Of a stretch of DNA of 64,000 bases, positions 43,796 to 54,577 are shown piece by piece; positions within the stretch are counted from its first letter, which is position 1; every line of letters starts with the position of its first letter. The DNA is from Chryseobacterium sp. MEBOG06 (GTDB taxonomy: Bacteria; Bacteroidota; Bacteroidia; Flavobacteriales; Weeksellaceae). Both the position numbers and the translations under genes were made by a program. The notes beneath the pieces were generated by a model. That model searched no databases, had not been told where the DNA came from, and was given only the letters and a program-made list of their open reading frames with translations. Location: positions 4,030,001 through 4,094,000 of the forward strand of contig NZ_CP084580.1 of NCBI RefSeq assembly GCF_021869765.1. The letters run 5' to 3'.

Positions 43796-44809
43796 CTAGT
43801 TTTTCAGCTCGTAAATTCTTTCGATAATATCTACAACTTTTAATCCTTCCAGAGCATTTGTAGTAATCGTATTTCTCCCTTTAATCACATCCACAACATT
43901 TTCAATAATGTAATGGTGATTAGCAGCGGAACCTTTGTATGCACCGTAGTCGTTACCTGGGTTTGTAGGTGGTAATTCCGGCATTACATAATCTTTTACG
44001 TTACAAACTTCCACTTTATCCATGTATTGTCCTCCAATTTTCACTGCGCCATTCTCGGCAATGATAGTCATTGAACTTTCAAGGTTCTGATTCCAAACGG
44101 ATGTAGAATAATTAATAGATCCCATTCCTCCATTCACAAAATCAAAACTTACAAAACCTGAGTCTTCAAAATCTGTAAGATCTTTGTGATTAAAGTCTGC
44201 AAACTTAGCCTGGATATTGGTAATATCGCCAAATAGCCAATACATGATATCAATAAAATGCGAGAACTGTGTAAATAAAGTACCTCCATCCAACTCCAAT
44301 TTTCCATGCCAAGATTCCGGCTTATAATATCTGTCATCACGATTCCAATAACAGTTAAGCTGCACCATGAATATTTTACCAAGTTTTCCGCTTTCTACCA
44401 TTTCCTTCACCCATGCAGAAGGAGGAGAATAACGGTTCTGCATTACCGCAAAAACCTGCTTATGTTTGTGTAAGGCTTGAAAAATAAGCTTTTCGGCATG
44501 TTGTTTATTAAGTGCCATCGGCTTTTCAACCACTATGTGTTTTCCTGCTGATATTGCTTTATAAGACTGTTCAAAGTGAAAACCATTTGGTGAAGCAATA
44601 TTGATAACGTCTACTTCAATCCCTGAATTAAGAAATCCATCTAATGACGTAAAAAACGGCACCTCATAATTCTCAATTCCTAAAGAGGATTTATCTTTTA
44701 CATCAATTAAAGCCACCAATTCACATTCGGCATTTCTCGACACCATTTCTGCATGTCTTTTTCCGATATGCCCACAGCCTACAACGGCAAATTTTATTTT
44801 TTCAGACAT
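43796..44809 (-). CDS. UDP-GlcNAcA 3-dehydrogenase, WbpB/WlbA-like
   Basis: The 337-residue Gfo/Idh/MocA oxidoreductase has VVGCGHIGKRHAEM near its start and the catalytic VVEKPMALNKQHAE. In Pseudomonas and Bordetella the homologues oxidise C3 of UDP-GlcNAcA and recycle their NADH by reducing 2-oxoglutarate to 2-hydroxyglutarate. Adjacent genes encode the acetyltransferase and aminotransferase of the same route and an L-2-hydroxyglutarate oxidase. Confidence 0.85.
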   Translation of the reverse strand: MSEKIKFAVVGCGHIGKRHAEMVSRNAECELVALIDVKDKSSLGIENYEVPFFTSLDGFLNSGIEVDVINIASPNGFHFEQSYKAISAGKHIVVEKPMALNKQHAEKLIFQALHKHKQVFAVMQNRYSPPSAWVKEMVESGKLGKIFMVQLNCYWNRDDRYYKPESWHGKLELDGGTLFTQFSHFIDIMYWLFGDITNIQAKFADFNHKDLTDFEDSGFVSFDFVNGGMGSINYSTSVWNQNLESSMTIIAENGAVKIGGQYMDKVEVCNVKDYVMPELPPTNPGNDYGAYKGSAANHHYIIENVVDVIKGRNTITTNALEGLKVVDIIERIYELKN

Positions 44810-44815
44810 TCTATA

Positions 44816-45388
44816 TTAAATTTTTGAAACTTGATTACTATCTAATTTATATTTTTCACCGCTTTCTTCACATACAGCAATTCCTTCTCCATCAAAATTC
44901 AGACGATGTCCGAATTCGCTCATCCATCCTATTTGTTTTGCAGGGTTTCCTACCACTAACGCATAATCGGGAACTTCTTTTGTAACCACAGCTCCAGCTC
45001 CGATAAAAGCAAACTTTCCAATGTTATGACCACAGACTATTGTTGCGTTAGCCCCAATTGACGCTCCTGTCCCAACATGTGTTTTAAGATATTCACTTTT
45101 TCGGTTAACAGCACTTCTAGGATTAATAACATTAGTAAAAACCATTGAAGGGCCAAGAAATACATCATCATCACAAGTTACTCCTTCATATATAGAAACA
45201 TTGTTCTGAACTTTTACATTTTTTCCTAAAATGACACCTGGTGAAACGACCACATTTTGGCCAATATTACATTTTTCTCCCAAAGTACAATTTGGCATAA
45301 TGTGAGAAAAGTGCCAAATTTTTGTTCCGGCTCCTATATTACAGCCTTCATCAATAACTGCCGTTTCGTGTGCAAAAAAATCCGACAT
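44816..45388 (-). CDS. UDP-3-amino sugar N-acetyltransferase, WbpD-like
   Basis: The 190-residue left-handed beta helix protein (IGAGTKIWHFSHIMPNCTLG, VTKEVPDYALVVGNPAKQIG) resembles WbpD/WlbB, which acetylates the 3-amino group of UDP-GlcNAc3NA. The catalytic region has CNIGQNVVVSPG. It is encoded six bases after the WbpB-like gene in transcription order reversed, between it and the aminotransferase. Confidence 0.85.
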   Translation of the reverse strand: MSDFFAHETAVIDEGCNIGAGTKIWHFSHIMPNCTLGEKCNIGQNVVVSPGVILGKNVKVQNNVSIYEGVTCDDDVFLGPSMVFTNVINPRSAVNRKSEYLKTHVGTGASIGANATIVCGHNIGKFAFIGAGAVVTKEVPDYALVVGNPAKQIGWMSEFGHRLNFDGEGIAVCEESGEKYKLDSNQVSKI

Positions 45389-45408
45389 ATTTATTCTTTT
45401 ATAGTTGA

Positions 45409-46542
45409 TTACTTATTTTTATTAAAAAAATTCTTGATTTCTGAGATAATAAAATCTGCATCTTCCTGATTAAATTCTGTATGAACAGGGAGAGAAATCA
45501 CTTCTGAACAAAGGAGTTCTGTAACGGGTAATATAAAATTAGGTTCTACATACTGTGCAAAAGCTTCCTGCTTATATAACGGCAGAGGGTAATAAATCAT
45601 ACTTGGAATATTCTTTTCACCCAAATATTGTTGTAATTCGTCTCTTCTTCCGCTCTTTACCCTTAATGTATACTGATGAAAAACATGTGTTGAATTTTTT
45701 GCTCTTTGCGGAATTTGAATTTCTGCAACAGATTGTAAGTTATCATCATAATATGCTGCCATTTTATTTCTGGCTGTAGAGTATTCATCAAGGTGCTTTA
45801 ATTTCACTTTTAAAACTGCAGCCTGAATGGTATCTAATCTGGAATTACATCCCAGAACTTTATGATAATATTTTTTTTGTTGGCCGTGGTTGGCAATCAT
45901 TCTTATCTTCATTGCCAGATCATCATCATTCGTCATTAAAGCTCCTCCATCACCATAACAGCCCAGGTTTTTGGATGGAAAAAAAGATGTACATCCTATA
46001 TGTCCGATGGTTCCGGTTTTTTTAACTGTTCCATCTGTAAATGTATAATCAGATCCGATTGCCTGAGCATTATCTTCAATAACAAAAAGATTATGTTTTT
46101 CTGCAAATTCAAGAATTCTTTCCATATCAGCTCCTTGTCCATATAAATGTACGGGAACGATGGCTTTAGTATTTGGAGTAAGATATTTTTCAAGTCCTTC
46201 CAATTCAATATTGAAAGTATGTTCATCTACATCTACCATGATTGGCTTTAAGCCTAAAAGGCCTATCACTTCAGCAGTAGCTACATAAGTAAAAGCCGGG
46301 CAAATTACTTCGTCTCCAGGCTTTAAATCCAGTGCCATCATCGCAATCTGCAAGGCATCTGTTCCGTTTGCGCACGGGATGACATGTTTTACATTCAGGT
46401 ATTTTTCAAAATTCAGCTGAAAGTCTTTTACCGCAGGGCCATTGATAAACGCAGTGTTGTCCAGACAGTCCTGAATTCCTGCATTTACTTCATGTTTTAT
46501 TTTTTCGTATTGACCTTTTAGATCAACCATTTGAATTTTCAT
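45409..46542 (-). CDS. UDP-3-keto sugar aminotransferase, WbpE-like
   Basis: The 377-residue PLP enzyme reads MVDLKGQYEKIKHEVNAGI, with the PLP lysine in TSFFPSKNLGCYGDGG and EDNAQAIGSDY. It matches WbpE/WlbC, which uses glutamate to aminate C3 of UDP-3-keto-GlcNAcA and yields 2-oxoglutarate. This step supplies the 2-oxoglutarate that the WbpB-like step consumes. Confidence 0.85.
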   Translation of the reverse strand: MKIQMVDLKGQYEKIKHEVNAGIQDCLDNTAFINGPAVKDFQLNFEKYLNVKHVIPCANGTDALQIAMMALDLKPGDEVICPAFTYVATAEVIGLLGLKPIMVDVDEHTFNIELEGLEKYLTPNTKAIVPVHLYGQGADMERILEFAEKHNLFVIEDNAQAIGSDYTFTDGTVKKTGTIGHIGCTSFFPSKNLGCYGDGGALMTNDDDLAMKIRMIANHGQQKKYYHKVLGCNSRLDTIQAAVLKVKLKHLDEYSTARNKMAAYYDDNLQSVAEIQIPQRAKNSTHVFHQYTLRVKSGRRDELQQYLGEKNIPSMIYYPLPLYKQEAFAQYVEPNFILPVTELLCSEVISLPVHTEFNQEDADFIISEIKNFFNKNK

Positions 46543-46568
46543 ATGAAATTTATATTTAGTCTTCGATG

Positions 46569-47759
46569 TTAGTTTTCAATTAGCTCGCTTATCTTATTCC
46601 CGATGGAGAGGCAAGATGTGGCTGCTGGTGATGGAGCATTTCTCACATGAATGATATTTCCATTTTTCACAATGTCAAAATCATCAATCAATCCACCATT
46701 TCTGTCACAAGCTTGTGCCCTAACTCCTGAACCTCCTGGTACAAGGTCAGACTCTTGAATTTCAGGCATAAGTTTTTGAAGCGCTTTTGTAAATGCAGAT
46801 TTTGATAACGAACGATGAACTTCTCCTAATCCTGTTTTACCGTATTTGGCAACAATCTTTCTGAATCCGGGCCACATTAATGTCTGCATGGTTTCTTCAA
46901 GATTGAAATCAAAGAACTTGTATCCTTCTTTTTTGAAAGCTAATACAGCATTAGGACCAGCTTCAATATTTCCGTCAATCATTCTTGTAAAATGGACGCC
47001 CAGAAATGGAAAACTCGGATCAGGAACGGGATAAATAAGATGTTTTACCAAATGCTTCTTTTCATCCTTTATTTTATAATATTCACCACGGAAAGGAATG
47101 ATAATGACATCATTCTTTTCATTGGTCATTTTTGTAATCTTATCAGAATACAGCCCTGCACAAGAAATTAGTTTCTTTGTTTTGAATTCAGAAATCTGAG
47201 TTTTAACAACAATTTCAGAGTTGTTGTTTATAATATTTCTAACTTCGTTATTGAATTTAACTTCTCCTCCTAATTCTTCAAAGAGCTCCTTAATTTTTTT
47301 TGCAACCCCCGGATAGTCTATAATACCTGTCTGCGGAACTTTAATTGCTTTAACTCCTTCACAGTGAGGTTCAATTTCACGAAATTCCTCCCTTGAAAGA
47401 TATTTCAGATCCTGAAGTCCGTTTTCTACTCCTCTTTTGTAAATATTATCTAAAAGTGGTAATTCTTCCTGCGAAGTGGCCACAATGATTTTTCCACATA
47501 GATCATAGCGAATACCATGTTCTTTAGCAAAATTGATCACAGAATTATAACCTTCTATACAATTTTTCGCTTTTAAACTACCTGGTTTGTAATATATCCC
47601 ACTATGAATCACTCCACTGTTATGTCCGGACTGATGTAGTGATACATCATTTTCTTTTTCTAAAACCAAGATCTTAGACTCTGGATTTTTAAGTTTTAAT
47701 TGATATGCAGTAGCCAGTCCTACTAAACCGGCTCCAACAATTATGATATCATAGTTCAT
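46569..47759 (-). CDS. lhgO: L-2-hydroxyglutarate oxidase
   Basis: The 396-residue FAD enzyme belongs to the DAO superfamily and converts L-2-hydroxyglutarate to 2-oxoglutarate. It shows YDIIIVGAGLVGLATAYQL, HNSGVIHSGIYYKPGSLKAK and a C-terminal VPGGSGVRAQACDRNGGLI. Its place is unusual for LhgO: between the UDP-sugar dehydrogenase and the Wbp-type aminotransferase genes. I infer that it recycles the 2-hydroxyglutarate released by the WbpB-like enzyme. Confidence 0.85.
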   Translation of the reverse strand: MNYDIIIVGAGLVGLATAYQLKLKNPESKILVLEKENDVSLHQSGHNSGVIHSGIYYKPGSLKAKNCIEGYNSVINFAKEHGIRYDLCGKIIVATSQEELPLLDNIYKRGVENGLQDLKYLSREEFREIEPHCEGVKAIKVPQTGIIDYPGVAKKIKELFEELGGEVKFNNEVRNIINNNSEIVVKTQISEFKTKKLISCAGLYSDKITKMTNEKNDVIIIPFRGEYYKIKDEKKHLVKHLIYPVPDPSFPFLGVHFTRMIDGNIEAGPNAVLAFKKEGYKFFDFNLEETMQTLMWPGFRKIVAKYGKTGLGEVHRSLSKSAFTKALQKLMPEIQESDLVPGGSGVRAQACDRNGGLIDDFDIVKNGNIIHVRNAPSPAATSCLSIGNKISELIEN

Positions 47760-47768
47760 TGTAAATCT

Positions 47769-49064
47769 TTATAATCTGGCATCTACCAAATCTCTGTCTA
47801 AACAGGCTTTAGTATCAAAAACAACTGAATTTTCTTTCTTCAAAGTATTGAGATCCATTTGAAGGAATTCATTATGTGAAACGGCTATAATCAAAGAGTC
47901 ATATTTCTTACCTTCAATAAGCTCATCTAAGATGTCTATTCCATATTCATGTTTTACTTCTTCTTTGCTAGCCCAAGGGTCATAAATATCTACATTAACT
48001 CCATAATCCGAAAGCTCCGTGTAAATATCTACTACTTTGGTATTTCTTACATCTGGACAGTTTTCCTTAAATGTAACTCCCAAAATTAATGCTTGTGAAT
48101 CTTTAATAATTCCACCTTTAGCAATCATAAGTTTCACCACTTTTGCTGCTATGAATTTTGCAATTGAATCATTTACACGACGTCCTGATAAAATCACATC
48201 CGGATGGTAACCTAATTGTTCTGCTTTATGGGCTAAGTAATAAGGATCCACGGAAATACAGTGCCCTCCAACAAGTCCCGGTTTATATTTTAAGAAGTTA
48301 TATTTTGTGCCGGCAGCTTCTAAAACATCGTTTGTATCAATCCCTATTCTGTCAAAAATCAGTGCCAGTTCATTTACAAAAGAAATATTAACATCGCGTT
48401 GTGCATTTTCGATTGCTTTTGAAGCTTCAGCAACTTTAAGGCTTGAAGCTTTATGGGTTCCTGCGGTAATAATTTTTTTATACAGAAGGTCTACTTCTTC
48501 AGCAATTTCTTCTGTGGAACCAGAAGTTACTTTTTTTACACTTGTAAGTGTGTTGACTTTATCTCCCGGGTTAATTCTTTCCGGAGAGTATCCTACAAAA
48601 AAGTCCTCATTATATTTTAATCCTGAATATTTTTCCAAAACCGGCACACATTCTTCTTCTGTACAACCTGGGAAAACGGTAGATTCATAAATTACGATAT
48701 CTCCCTTTTTTATAATTTTTCCCAACATTTTTGAAGCAGAAATCAACGGATTAAGATCTGGAGCGTTATATTTATCTATTGGTGTAGGAACTGTTACAAT
48801 AAAAATATTAGCCTCAGCAATATCAGACAATTCGCTTGTAGCTTTATATCCTACAGATCCATTAGATTCATTATATTTTTTTAAGCCATCATTAAGCTTT
48901 TCTATATCTGCTTCCAGTGTGATATCTTGTCCTTCATTAAGCTGATTCACACGCTGCCCATTGATATCGAATCCTAATACAGAGTAATGAGCTGCAAATT
49001 CTAATGATAAAGGAAGTCCTACATAGCCTTGCCCAATAACTGCTATTTTATATGTTTTCATCAT
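47769..49064 (-). CDS. UDP-N-acetylhexosamine 6-dehydrogenase, WbpA-like
   Basis: The 431-residue enzyme oxidises C6 of UDP-GlcNAc (or UDP-GalNAc) to a uronic acid with two NAD+. Motifs: [50 protein letters not shown] followed by the catalytic Cys in [13 protein letters not shown]. WbpA and TviB are its closest known relatives in style. The start codon overlaps the Wzc gene stop by four bases. It begins the Wbp-type route. Confidence 0.9.
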   Translation of the reverse strand: MMKTYKIAVIGQGYVGLPLSLEFAAHYSVLGFDINGQRVNQLNEGQDITLEADIEKLNDGLKKYNESNGSVGYKATSELSDIAEANIFIVTVPTPIDKYNAPDLNPLISASKMLGKIIKKGDIVIYESTVFPGCTEEECVPVLEKYSGLKYNEDFFVGYSPERINPGDKVNTLTSVKKVTSGSTEEIAEEVDLLYKKIITAGTHKASSLKVAEASKAIENAQRDVNISFVNELALIFDRIGIDTNDVLEAAGTKYNFLKYKPGLVGGHCISVDPYYLAHKAEQLGYHPDVILSGRRVNDSIAKFIAAKVVKLMIAKGGIIKDSQALILGVTFKENCPDVRNTKVVDIYTELSDYGVNVDIYDPWASKEEVKHEYGIDILDELIEGKKYDSLIIAVSHNEFLQMDLNTLKKENSVVFDTKACLDRDLVDARL

Positions 49065-51448
49065 TCGCTAAATTTATTTTTTATTTTTTGAAACCATGAT
49101 TTTTCAACGTGGTTATTGTATCCATAACCATATTTGTTACTATATCCTAAATTTTCTCTATTAACATCGTTAAGGACAAAACCAACATTACGAATCTTCT
49201 TCTGATCTATATTAATATTAGCAAATTCCATTAACGATTTTTCTGTATATCTGGATCTTGATACATAGATCGTAACATCTGCATTATCAGCAATAAGGAA
49301 GGTGTCAGTAACTAGAAGCAACGGTGCTGTATCTAGAATAATATAGTCATACATTCCTTTAAGTTCTTCCAATAGTACTTCATATCGGCCGCCAGATAAT
49401 AATTCTGTTGGATTAGGAGGAATCATTCCTGAATAGATAACATCCAAATGGGGATTAAAAGATGATACATGAATAATTTCTTCAAGTCCAATATTATCAG
49501 AATATAAAAATTCGGTAAGCCCTGTAAGTCCCTTTCTGGAAGGATTATATCTTTGTAACTGAGGGTTTCTGATATCAGAACCTATGATGATCACTTTCTT
49601 CTTAGGATTAGCAAGCGTCAGGGCCAGGTTAACAGAAGCAAAAGTCTTTCCTTCTCCTTTCACTGTAGATGTAACAAATACGATTTTACCCTTTTTGTCC
49701 TTCGGAAGCATAAAATTCATATTCGTAATAAGAATTCTAAATGCCTCTGCCATTGGTGTAATATCATTTGTCTTCACAATTTCAGAATCTCCTTTCTCGA
49801 TACTTGGTAATTCTGCTATTACAGGTGCATGAATAAGTTTTTCCAAATCATGCTTAGTTGTAATTTTATTATTAAATAGATCCTTTAAGTATATAATAGC
49901 AATAGGGATTAAAAATCCAATAATAAATGCAGCTAACATAATTAGCATTTTCTTAGGAGCGACAGGACTTTGCGATGAATATGCTGTATCTATAACTTTA
50001 GCTTTCGGAGCTGTAATAGATTGTGCAATAGCTGTCTCTTCTCTTTTTTGCAGTAATAGTAAGTATAAGTTTTCTTTTATTTGTTGTTGTCTTTCAATAC
50101 CTCTAAACATTTTCTCGATTGAAGGAAGTTTAGAAATTTTTTCAGAAACTTTATTTTGTTCTCCTAAATATTCCCCTCTGGCAAGCTCCAATCCGGTTTG
50201 GTTTTTCTGTAAGCTTTGAACAATTGAAGTACGTAAAGAACCAATTTGTTTTGTAACATCCACAACTGCCGGGTTTTCCGGTGTAGCAGATTCCAGCAAT
50301 CTATTTCTCTGTAATATTAATTGATTATAATTTACTATTCCAGCGACTGCTTCTGAATTATTAAGACCTACATTGGCCGGTAAAACCTGGTACTGACCTT
50401 GTTTAGAAACGAAATTCAGCAATGAATTTGTAAGCTCTAACTGAGCATTTACCTCTAACTGCTTAGCTCTCGCAGCAGCAGAACTCTGTAAGTTAATTTT
50501 TGCCTCTGTTTCAAGATCTGTTAAATTATTTCTTGATTTAAAGTTTTCTTTTTCATTTTCTACCTGGCCAAGCTCCACAGAAAGCTTTTTTACTCTGTCT
50601 TCAATGAAGTCCAAGGTTTTTTTGGATTCCTGATTTTTATCTGTAATCGCATCGTTATTGTACATTACCACTAATGTATTCAAAATATCTGCTGCTTTGT
50701 TTGTCTCAGGATAGTTGATTTCAAGTCCTACCACAGTAGTTTCTTTGTTTACAACTCCAATACCCACCTGTTTTTGTAAACTGTTAACTTTTGCTTCTAT
50801 CGGTGAAATAAAAACCTCTAAATCACGAGTGTTGACATCTTTAATTTCATTTGGATTAAATTGGTTATTTTTAACAATAATAATATTTGCAAAGGGCAGA
50901 CTTATTGTTTTTCCGAAACCAGAAACAATTCCTTTTCCTAACTCATCTGAAGTAATATTAATTTCATTCCCGTTTATAGAAACAGCTAAGGGTTTACCTG
51001 GAAATTTTGCAAGAGGCTTTTCATTAATTATTTTTACAATTATAGGAGAAGTATTCTTATATAATTCTTTTTTAATAATTTTTCCCTTAGCAAAAATATC
51101 AACCTGAAGATTTTTAGTAATTACAACATCTCTCATTAGTCTTTTGGACTTGAGAATTTCAATTTCATTTTCGATACTGTTGGTTTTCATCCCTCCAAAG
51201 CCTGATAGATCCTGCAGGACACTGGCATCAGTGCTTGCTGTAGGGGCATTTTTAGTATCTTTAATTAAAATTGTAGTCTTTATATTGTAAACAGGAGTCA
51301 TAAATTTAAAAGCAATATATGCTGCAACTACAAATAAAAGAGCTGAAACCACAAACCATGGCCATCTTTTTACATATGGTTTTATAATCTCGTTAATATT
51401 AAATTGATCTTCTGTTTGAGAAAATTGAGTAGATTCCTGATTGTTCAT
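49061..51448 (-). CDS. wzc: Wzc-type polysaccharide co-polymerase and tyrosine kinase
   Basis: The 795-residue protein has two membrane helices (about 35-55 and 500-520) flanking a long coiled-coil periplasmic domain, and a C-terminal BY-kinase. The kinase Walker A is [18 protein letters not shown], with [11 protein letters not shown] and [15 protein letters not shown] tyrosine cluster ([11 protein letters not shown]) near the C-terminus is the autophosphorylation tail. It controls chain length and export with the Wza protein encoded just upstream. Confidence 0.9.
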   Translation of the reverse strand: MNNQESTQFSQTEDQFNINEIIKPYVKRWPWFVVSALLFVVAAYIAFKFMTPVYNIKTTILIKDTKNAPTASTDASVLQDLSGFGGMKTNSIENEIEILKSKRLMRDVVITKNLQVDIFAKGKIIKKELYKNTSPIIVKIINEKPLAKFPGKPLAVSINGNEINITSDELGKGIVSGFGKTISLPFANIIIVKNNQFNPNEIKDVNTRDLEVFISPIEAKVNSLQKQVGIGVVNKETTVVGLEINYPETNKAADILNTLVVMYNNDAITDKNQESKKTLDFIEDRVKKLSVELGQVENEKENFKSRNNLTDLETEAKINLQSSAAARAKQLEVNAQLELTNSLLNFVSKQGQYQVLPANVGLNNSEAVAGIVNYNQLILQRNRLLESATPENPAVVDVTKQIGSLRTSIVQSLQKNQTGLELARGEYLGEQNKVSEKISKLPSIEKMFRGIERQQQIKENLYLLLLQKREETAIAQSITAPKAKVIDTAYSSQSPVAPKKMLIMLAAFIIGFLIPIAIIYLKDLFNNKITTKHDLEKLIHAPVIAELPSIEKGDSEIVKTNDITPMAEAFRILITNMNFMLPKDKKGKIVFVTSTVKGEGKTFASVNLALTLANPKKKVIIIGSDIRNPQLQRYNPSRKGLTGLTEFLYSDNIGLEEIIHVSSFNPHLDVIYSGMIPPNPTELLSGGRYEVLLEELKGMYDYIILDTAPLLLVTDTFLIADNADVTIYVSRSRYTEKSLMEFANINIDQKKIRNVGFVLNDVNRENLGYSNKYGYGYNNHVEKSWFQKIKNKFSE

Positions 51449-51452
51449 TAAT

Positions 51453-52271
51453 TTATTTCTTGAATAGACTTATTACTACCGCGATTGCCGTAATACCAAT
51501 TGAAATTGCTGTTAAATAAATACCTGTATTGGGGTTTTGTTTCGCCGCAATACTTCTTGATTTATTAGATGCTACAACGATTGCATCCCCTTGTTTCAAA
51601 TTATAATAAGGTGAATTAATGAGATTGGCATCGTGCAGATTTACTTTTCCGTGAGTGATCTGGCCATTCTCAGACCTTATAATTAATATATCATCTCTTT
51701 TTCCATACATCGTAAGGTCACCTGCTAATCCAAGAGCATTTAAGATCGTTGCTTTCCCGTTTGATATGGTATAATCTCCTTGTCTGTTAACTTCACCCAG
51801 TACTGTAACCTTAAAATTAGCAAGTCTTACGTTTACAGTTGGGCTAATAATATACTTTGTTAATTTTTCACGAAGCTCACTCTTAAAATCAACAAGAGAT
51901 TTATTCGTTGTGTTTAGTTGGCCTAAAATAGGAAAGTCGATATTGCCATCAGCATCCACAATATATGTAGGTCCCGAAATATTGGTGGTTCCCTGTCCTG
52001 GAGTATTTCCTCCTGCAGCACCATTAGGTTGTATTGTTTCGGATGAGGAATAATTTTGGTTGAATGGTTTTACAACATCCATGTCTTTTGCTGTAATCAG
52101 AATAATAAGCTGATCTCCAACCTGTATTGTGTTTCCAGAATTTTTCACAGAAGCATCTATAGCCACCTGCTCTATATTCTGCATATAATTTAAATCATTT
52201 TGCGCATTCTTATTTGTCTTACAAGAAACTAATAAAATACCTAATGATATAGCTAATATTTTCCCTTTCAT
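51453..52271 (-). CDS. wza: Wza-type polysaccharide export lipoprotein
   Basis: This is a 272-residue lipoprotein (lipobox LLVSC at residues 13-17). A poly-export domain with [18 protein letters not shown] is followed by a SLBB domain ([18 protein letters not shown]) and a C-terminal membrane segment ([18 protein letters not shown]). It would form the outer-membrane exit of the polysaccharide. It is four bases from wzc. Confidence 0.9.
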   Translation of the reverse strand: MKGKILAISLGILLVSCKTNKNAQNDLNYMQNIEQVAIDASVKNSGNTIQVGDQLIILITAKDMDVVKPFNQNYSSSETIQPNGAAGGNTPGQGTTNISGPTYIVDADGNIDFPILGQLNTTNKSLVDFKSELREKLTKYIISPTVNVRLANFKVTVLGEVNRQGDYTISNGKATILNALGLAGDLTMYGKRDDILIIRSENGQITHGKVNLHDANLINSPYYNLKQGDAIVVASNKSRSIAAKQNPNTGIYLTAISIGITAIAVVISLFKK

Positions 52272-52307
52272 ATTTTTAAATTGTACAAATATACATTTAT
52301 ATTCCTC

Positions 52308-54236
52308 TTATTTATCTAGTGCTTCAAATATAGAATTATTGCTTTTAAATTCCGGCACTATTGTTTTAAGGATTCTTACTACCTCTACTTTATCCCTTCT
52401 TAAAGAAGCTTTTGTAATTCGTTTAGTAAGCATATCTATTTCTTCAAATCCCATAGAAGGATCTTTAGAGATCATTATTTTCTCATTGTGAGTAGGAAGT
52501 GTTTTTGCATCATCACTTAAGAGTTCTTCATATAGTTTTTCACCTGGTCGCAATCCCGTATAGATGATTTTTATATCAATATTCGGTTCGAATCCTGATA
52601 ATTTTATCATTCTTCTCGCAAGATCGAGAATTTTAACAGGTTCTCCCATATCAAAAACAAAAATCTCTCCACCTTCTCCCATTGTACCGGCCTGAAGAAC
52701 CAGTTCACAGGCTTCAGGAATTGTCATGAAGTATCTCACAATATCCGGATGGGTAATCGTCACCGGTCCACCTGCTTCAATCTGTTTTTTAAAATGAGGA
52801 ATAACAGAGCCGTTAGAACCTAATACATTTCCAAATCTTGTTGTAATAAATTTAGTAACGTTACCTTCCACATTCTGAAGTGACTGTACAAAAAGTTCGG
52901 CGGCACGTTTTGAGGCGCCCATAACGTTAGTGGGATTCACAGCTTTATCTGTAGATACCATAACGAATCTGTTCACTTTATATTTACTGGATAGTCTTGC
53001 AATAATTTTGGACCCCAGTATATTAACAAAAATAGCTTCGTGAGGATTTTCTTCAACCAATGGTACATGTTTATAAGCGGCCGCATGATATACCATTGAG
53101 AAGTTATACGTTTGGAATAAAGGCTCCATTCTATGTTGGTTTGAAACATCTCCCAAGACAAACTTGAAAACGATATGAGGGAATTTTTCTCTCATTTCAA
53201 GTTCAATGTCATAAAGCGGTGTTTCAGCCTGGTCTAAAACAACAATTAGTGATGGCTTAAAAAGCGCTACCTGCCTTACAATTTCACTCCCTATAGATCC
53301 AGCTCCTCCGGTTACGAGTACTGCTTTATCGAAATGCCTGCTTCTTACTTTCTCATTTTGAATTTTAATGGGCTTTCTGTTCAGTAAATCTTCGATCTGA
53401 AGACTTCTGATAGACCCTCCTACATCACTATCTCTTAATTTCTGTACAGAAGGTGCTTTGAAGACATTTAGATCTTTTTCTAAAAATAAATTCACCCAAG
53501 AGTTAACTTCATCTTTAGCCATCATTTCTTTGACAATAAGAACACCATCAATAATAAGGTCTTCTTTTGTGTTTTCTTCAATTTTTTTCTTTTCGTAAAT
53601 AGGCTTTCCAAGTAAAGAAGCCCTTTTTGAATCTGTTCTTTGGGTTAAAAAACCAACAACCTGATAAGGTAAGCTTGGATTATCAAGAATGGCTCTTGCA
53701 ATAGCAATTGACTGTTCATCAATACCTAGAACCAGTATCCTTTTTTTCAGTGCACTTCTCCTGTATTCTCTTACTACATGAAAAAACTCTTTCACATAAA
53801 GCCTGAAAAGAAAAAGCCCCATAAACGAGATTATAAAATATAAAATCAAATAAGGTGTAAGGATAAATTTACCTCCGGTAGTCCAGAAATAAAGCATATT
53901 TATAGTTCCAACAGCCACCATTGTGCTGAAACAAGAGATAAGAAGCTTAAACAGATCTATGAATGTAGAATGCCGAATGATCCCTGCATAAGTTTTAAAA
54001 ATATACATAAAGGCAACATTCACTACAATGATAAAGACAAATACTATGCTTTTATCATCATGATAGATAAATTCCTGTTTTGTAATTTTTTCGATAATAT
54101 AAGTGGTAAGAAATAGAGATATTACCAGAATAATAATATCTATTACAAGTATTATCCATCTAGGAAGATATCTTACGTCTGAGAGATTGACAACATTATC
54201 CCCTCCAAATATTTTTTTCCTAAGAGAATTATACAT
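52308..54236 (-). CDS. UDP-GlcNAc 4,6-dehydratase, membrane-bound WbpM type
   Basis: The 642-residue protein starts with four membrane helices, then a Rossmann-like domain, and a C-terminal SDR domain with VLVTGGAGSIGSEIVRQ. The catalytic motif reads VSTDKAVNPTNVMGASKRAA, with Met in place of the usual catalytic Tyr, as in WbpM. Such enzymes turn UDP-GlcNAc into UDP-4-keto-6-deoxy-GlcNAc, the precursor of 4-amino sugars. It is first in the block, behind the promoter near 54318. Confidence 0.9.
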   Translation of the reverse strand: MYNSLRKKIFGGDNVVNLSDVRYLPRWIILVIDIIILVISLFLTTYIIEKITKQEFIYHDDKSIVFVFIIVVNVAFMYIFKTYAGIIRHSTFIDLFKLLISCFSTMVAVGTINMLYFWTTGGKFILTPYLILYFIISFMGLFLFRLYVKEFFHVVREYRRSALKKRILVLGIDEQSIAIARAILDNPSLPYQVVGFLTQRTDSKRASLLGKPIYEKKKIEENTKEDLIIDGVLIVKEMMAKDEVNSWVNLFLEKDLNVFKAPSVQKLRDSDVGGSIRSLQIEDLLNRKPIKIQNEKVRSRHFDKAVLVTGGAGSIGSEIVRQVALFKPSLIVVLDQAETPLYDIELEMREKFPHIVFKFVLGDVSNQHRMEPLFQTYNFSMVYHAAAYKHVPLVEENPHEAIFVNILGSKIIARLSSKYKVNRFVMVSTDKAVNPTNVMGASKRAAELFVQSLQNVEGNVTKFITTRFGNVLGSNGSVIPHFKKQIEAGGPVTITHPDIVRYFMTIPEACELVLQAGTMGEGGEIFVFDMGEPVKILDLARRMIKLSGFEPNIDIKIIYTGLRPGEKLYEELLSDDAKTLPTHNEKIMISKDPSMGFEEIDMLTKRITKASLRRDKVEVVRILKTIVPEFKSNNSIFEALDK

Positions 54237-54577
54237 TGTCTTTATTTGTGTCCATATTTAATTAAAATATAATATCTAATCAACCCGTCCATCGGAGATA
54301 ATTTCGATACAATCATACAAAAATAAAATAAATTTATCTCAATACGTTGAAATCAAAAAATAAATTTGATGGTTTCTTTACGAAATTCAATAATTTCACT
54401 TAATAAGTAAAATTCACCGACAAAAATCATACCACAAAAAGTCTTTAAAGAGTGATATTTATTAGTGAAAAGCTTTCATTTTAATTATCGTATTCAAAAA
54501 AGTAATCATTAAGCATCTATTGATCAATTCATTTCAATACAGTGATATTATTATCGTGATTTTTTTACTTCTAAAAT
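54237..54577. other. Intergenic region with the promoter of the polysaccharide block
   Basis: 341 AT-rich bases between recX and the polysaccharide block. On the minus strand TATTTTTG at 54318-54325 is a -7 candidate, with a TTG only 14 bases before it, so spacing is short. The leader would be about 75 bases. I found no ops-like or JUMPstart element. Confidence 0.5.
54318..54325 (-). promoter_or_regulatory. Candidate -7 promoter box of the polysaccharide operon
   Basis: TATTTTTG on the minus strand matches TAnnTTTG. It lies 81 bases before the first ATG of the block. No other box was found in the gap. Confidence 0.4.

Noticed and set aside
27413..54236. Mobile island with integrase or tRNA site
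   Set aside because: No integrase, direct repeats or tRNA gene were found at the borders; the locus looks like an ordinary chromosomal polysaccharide locus.
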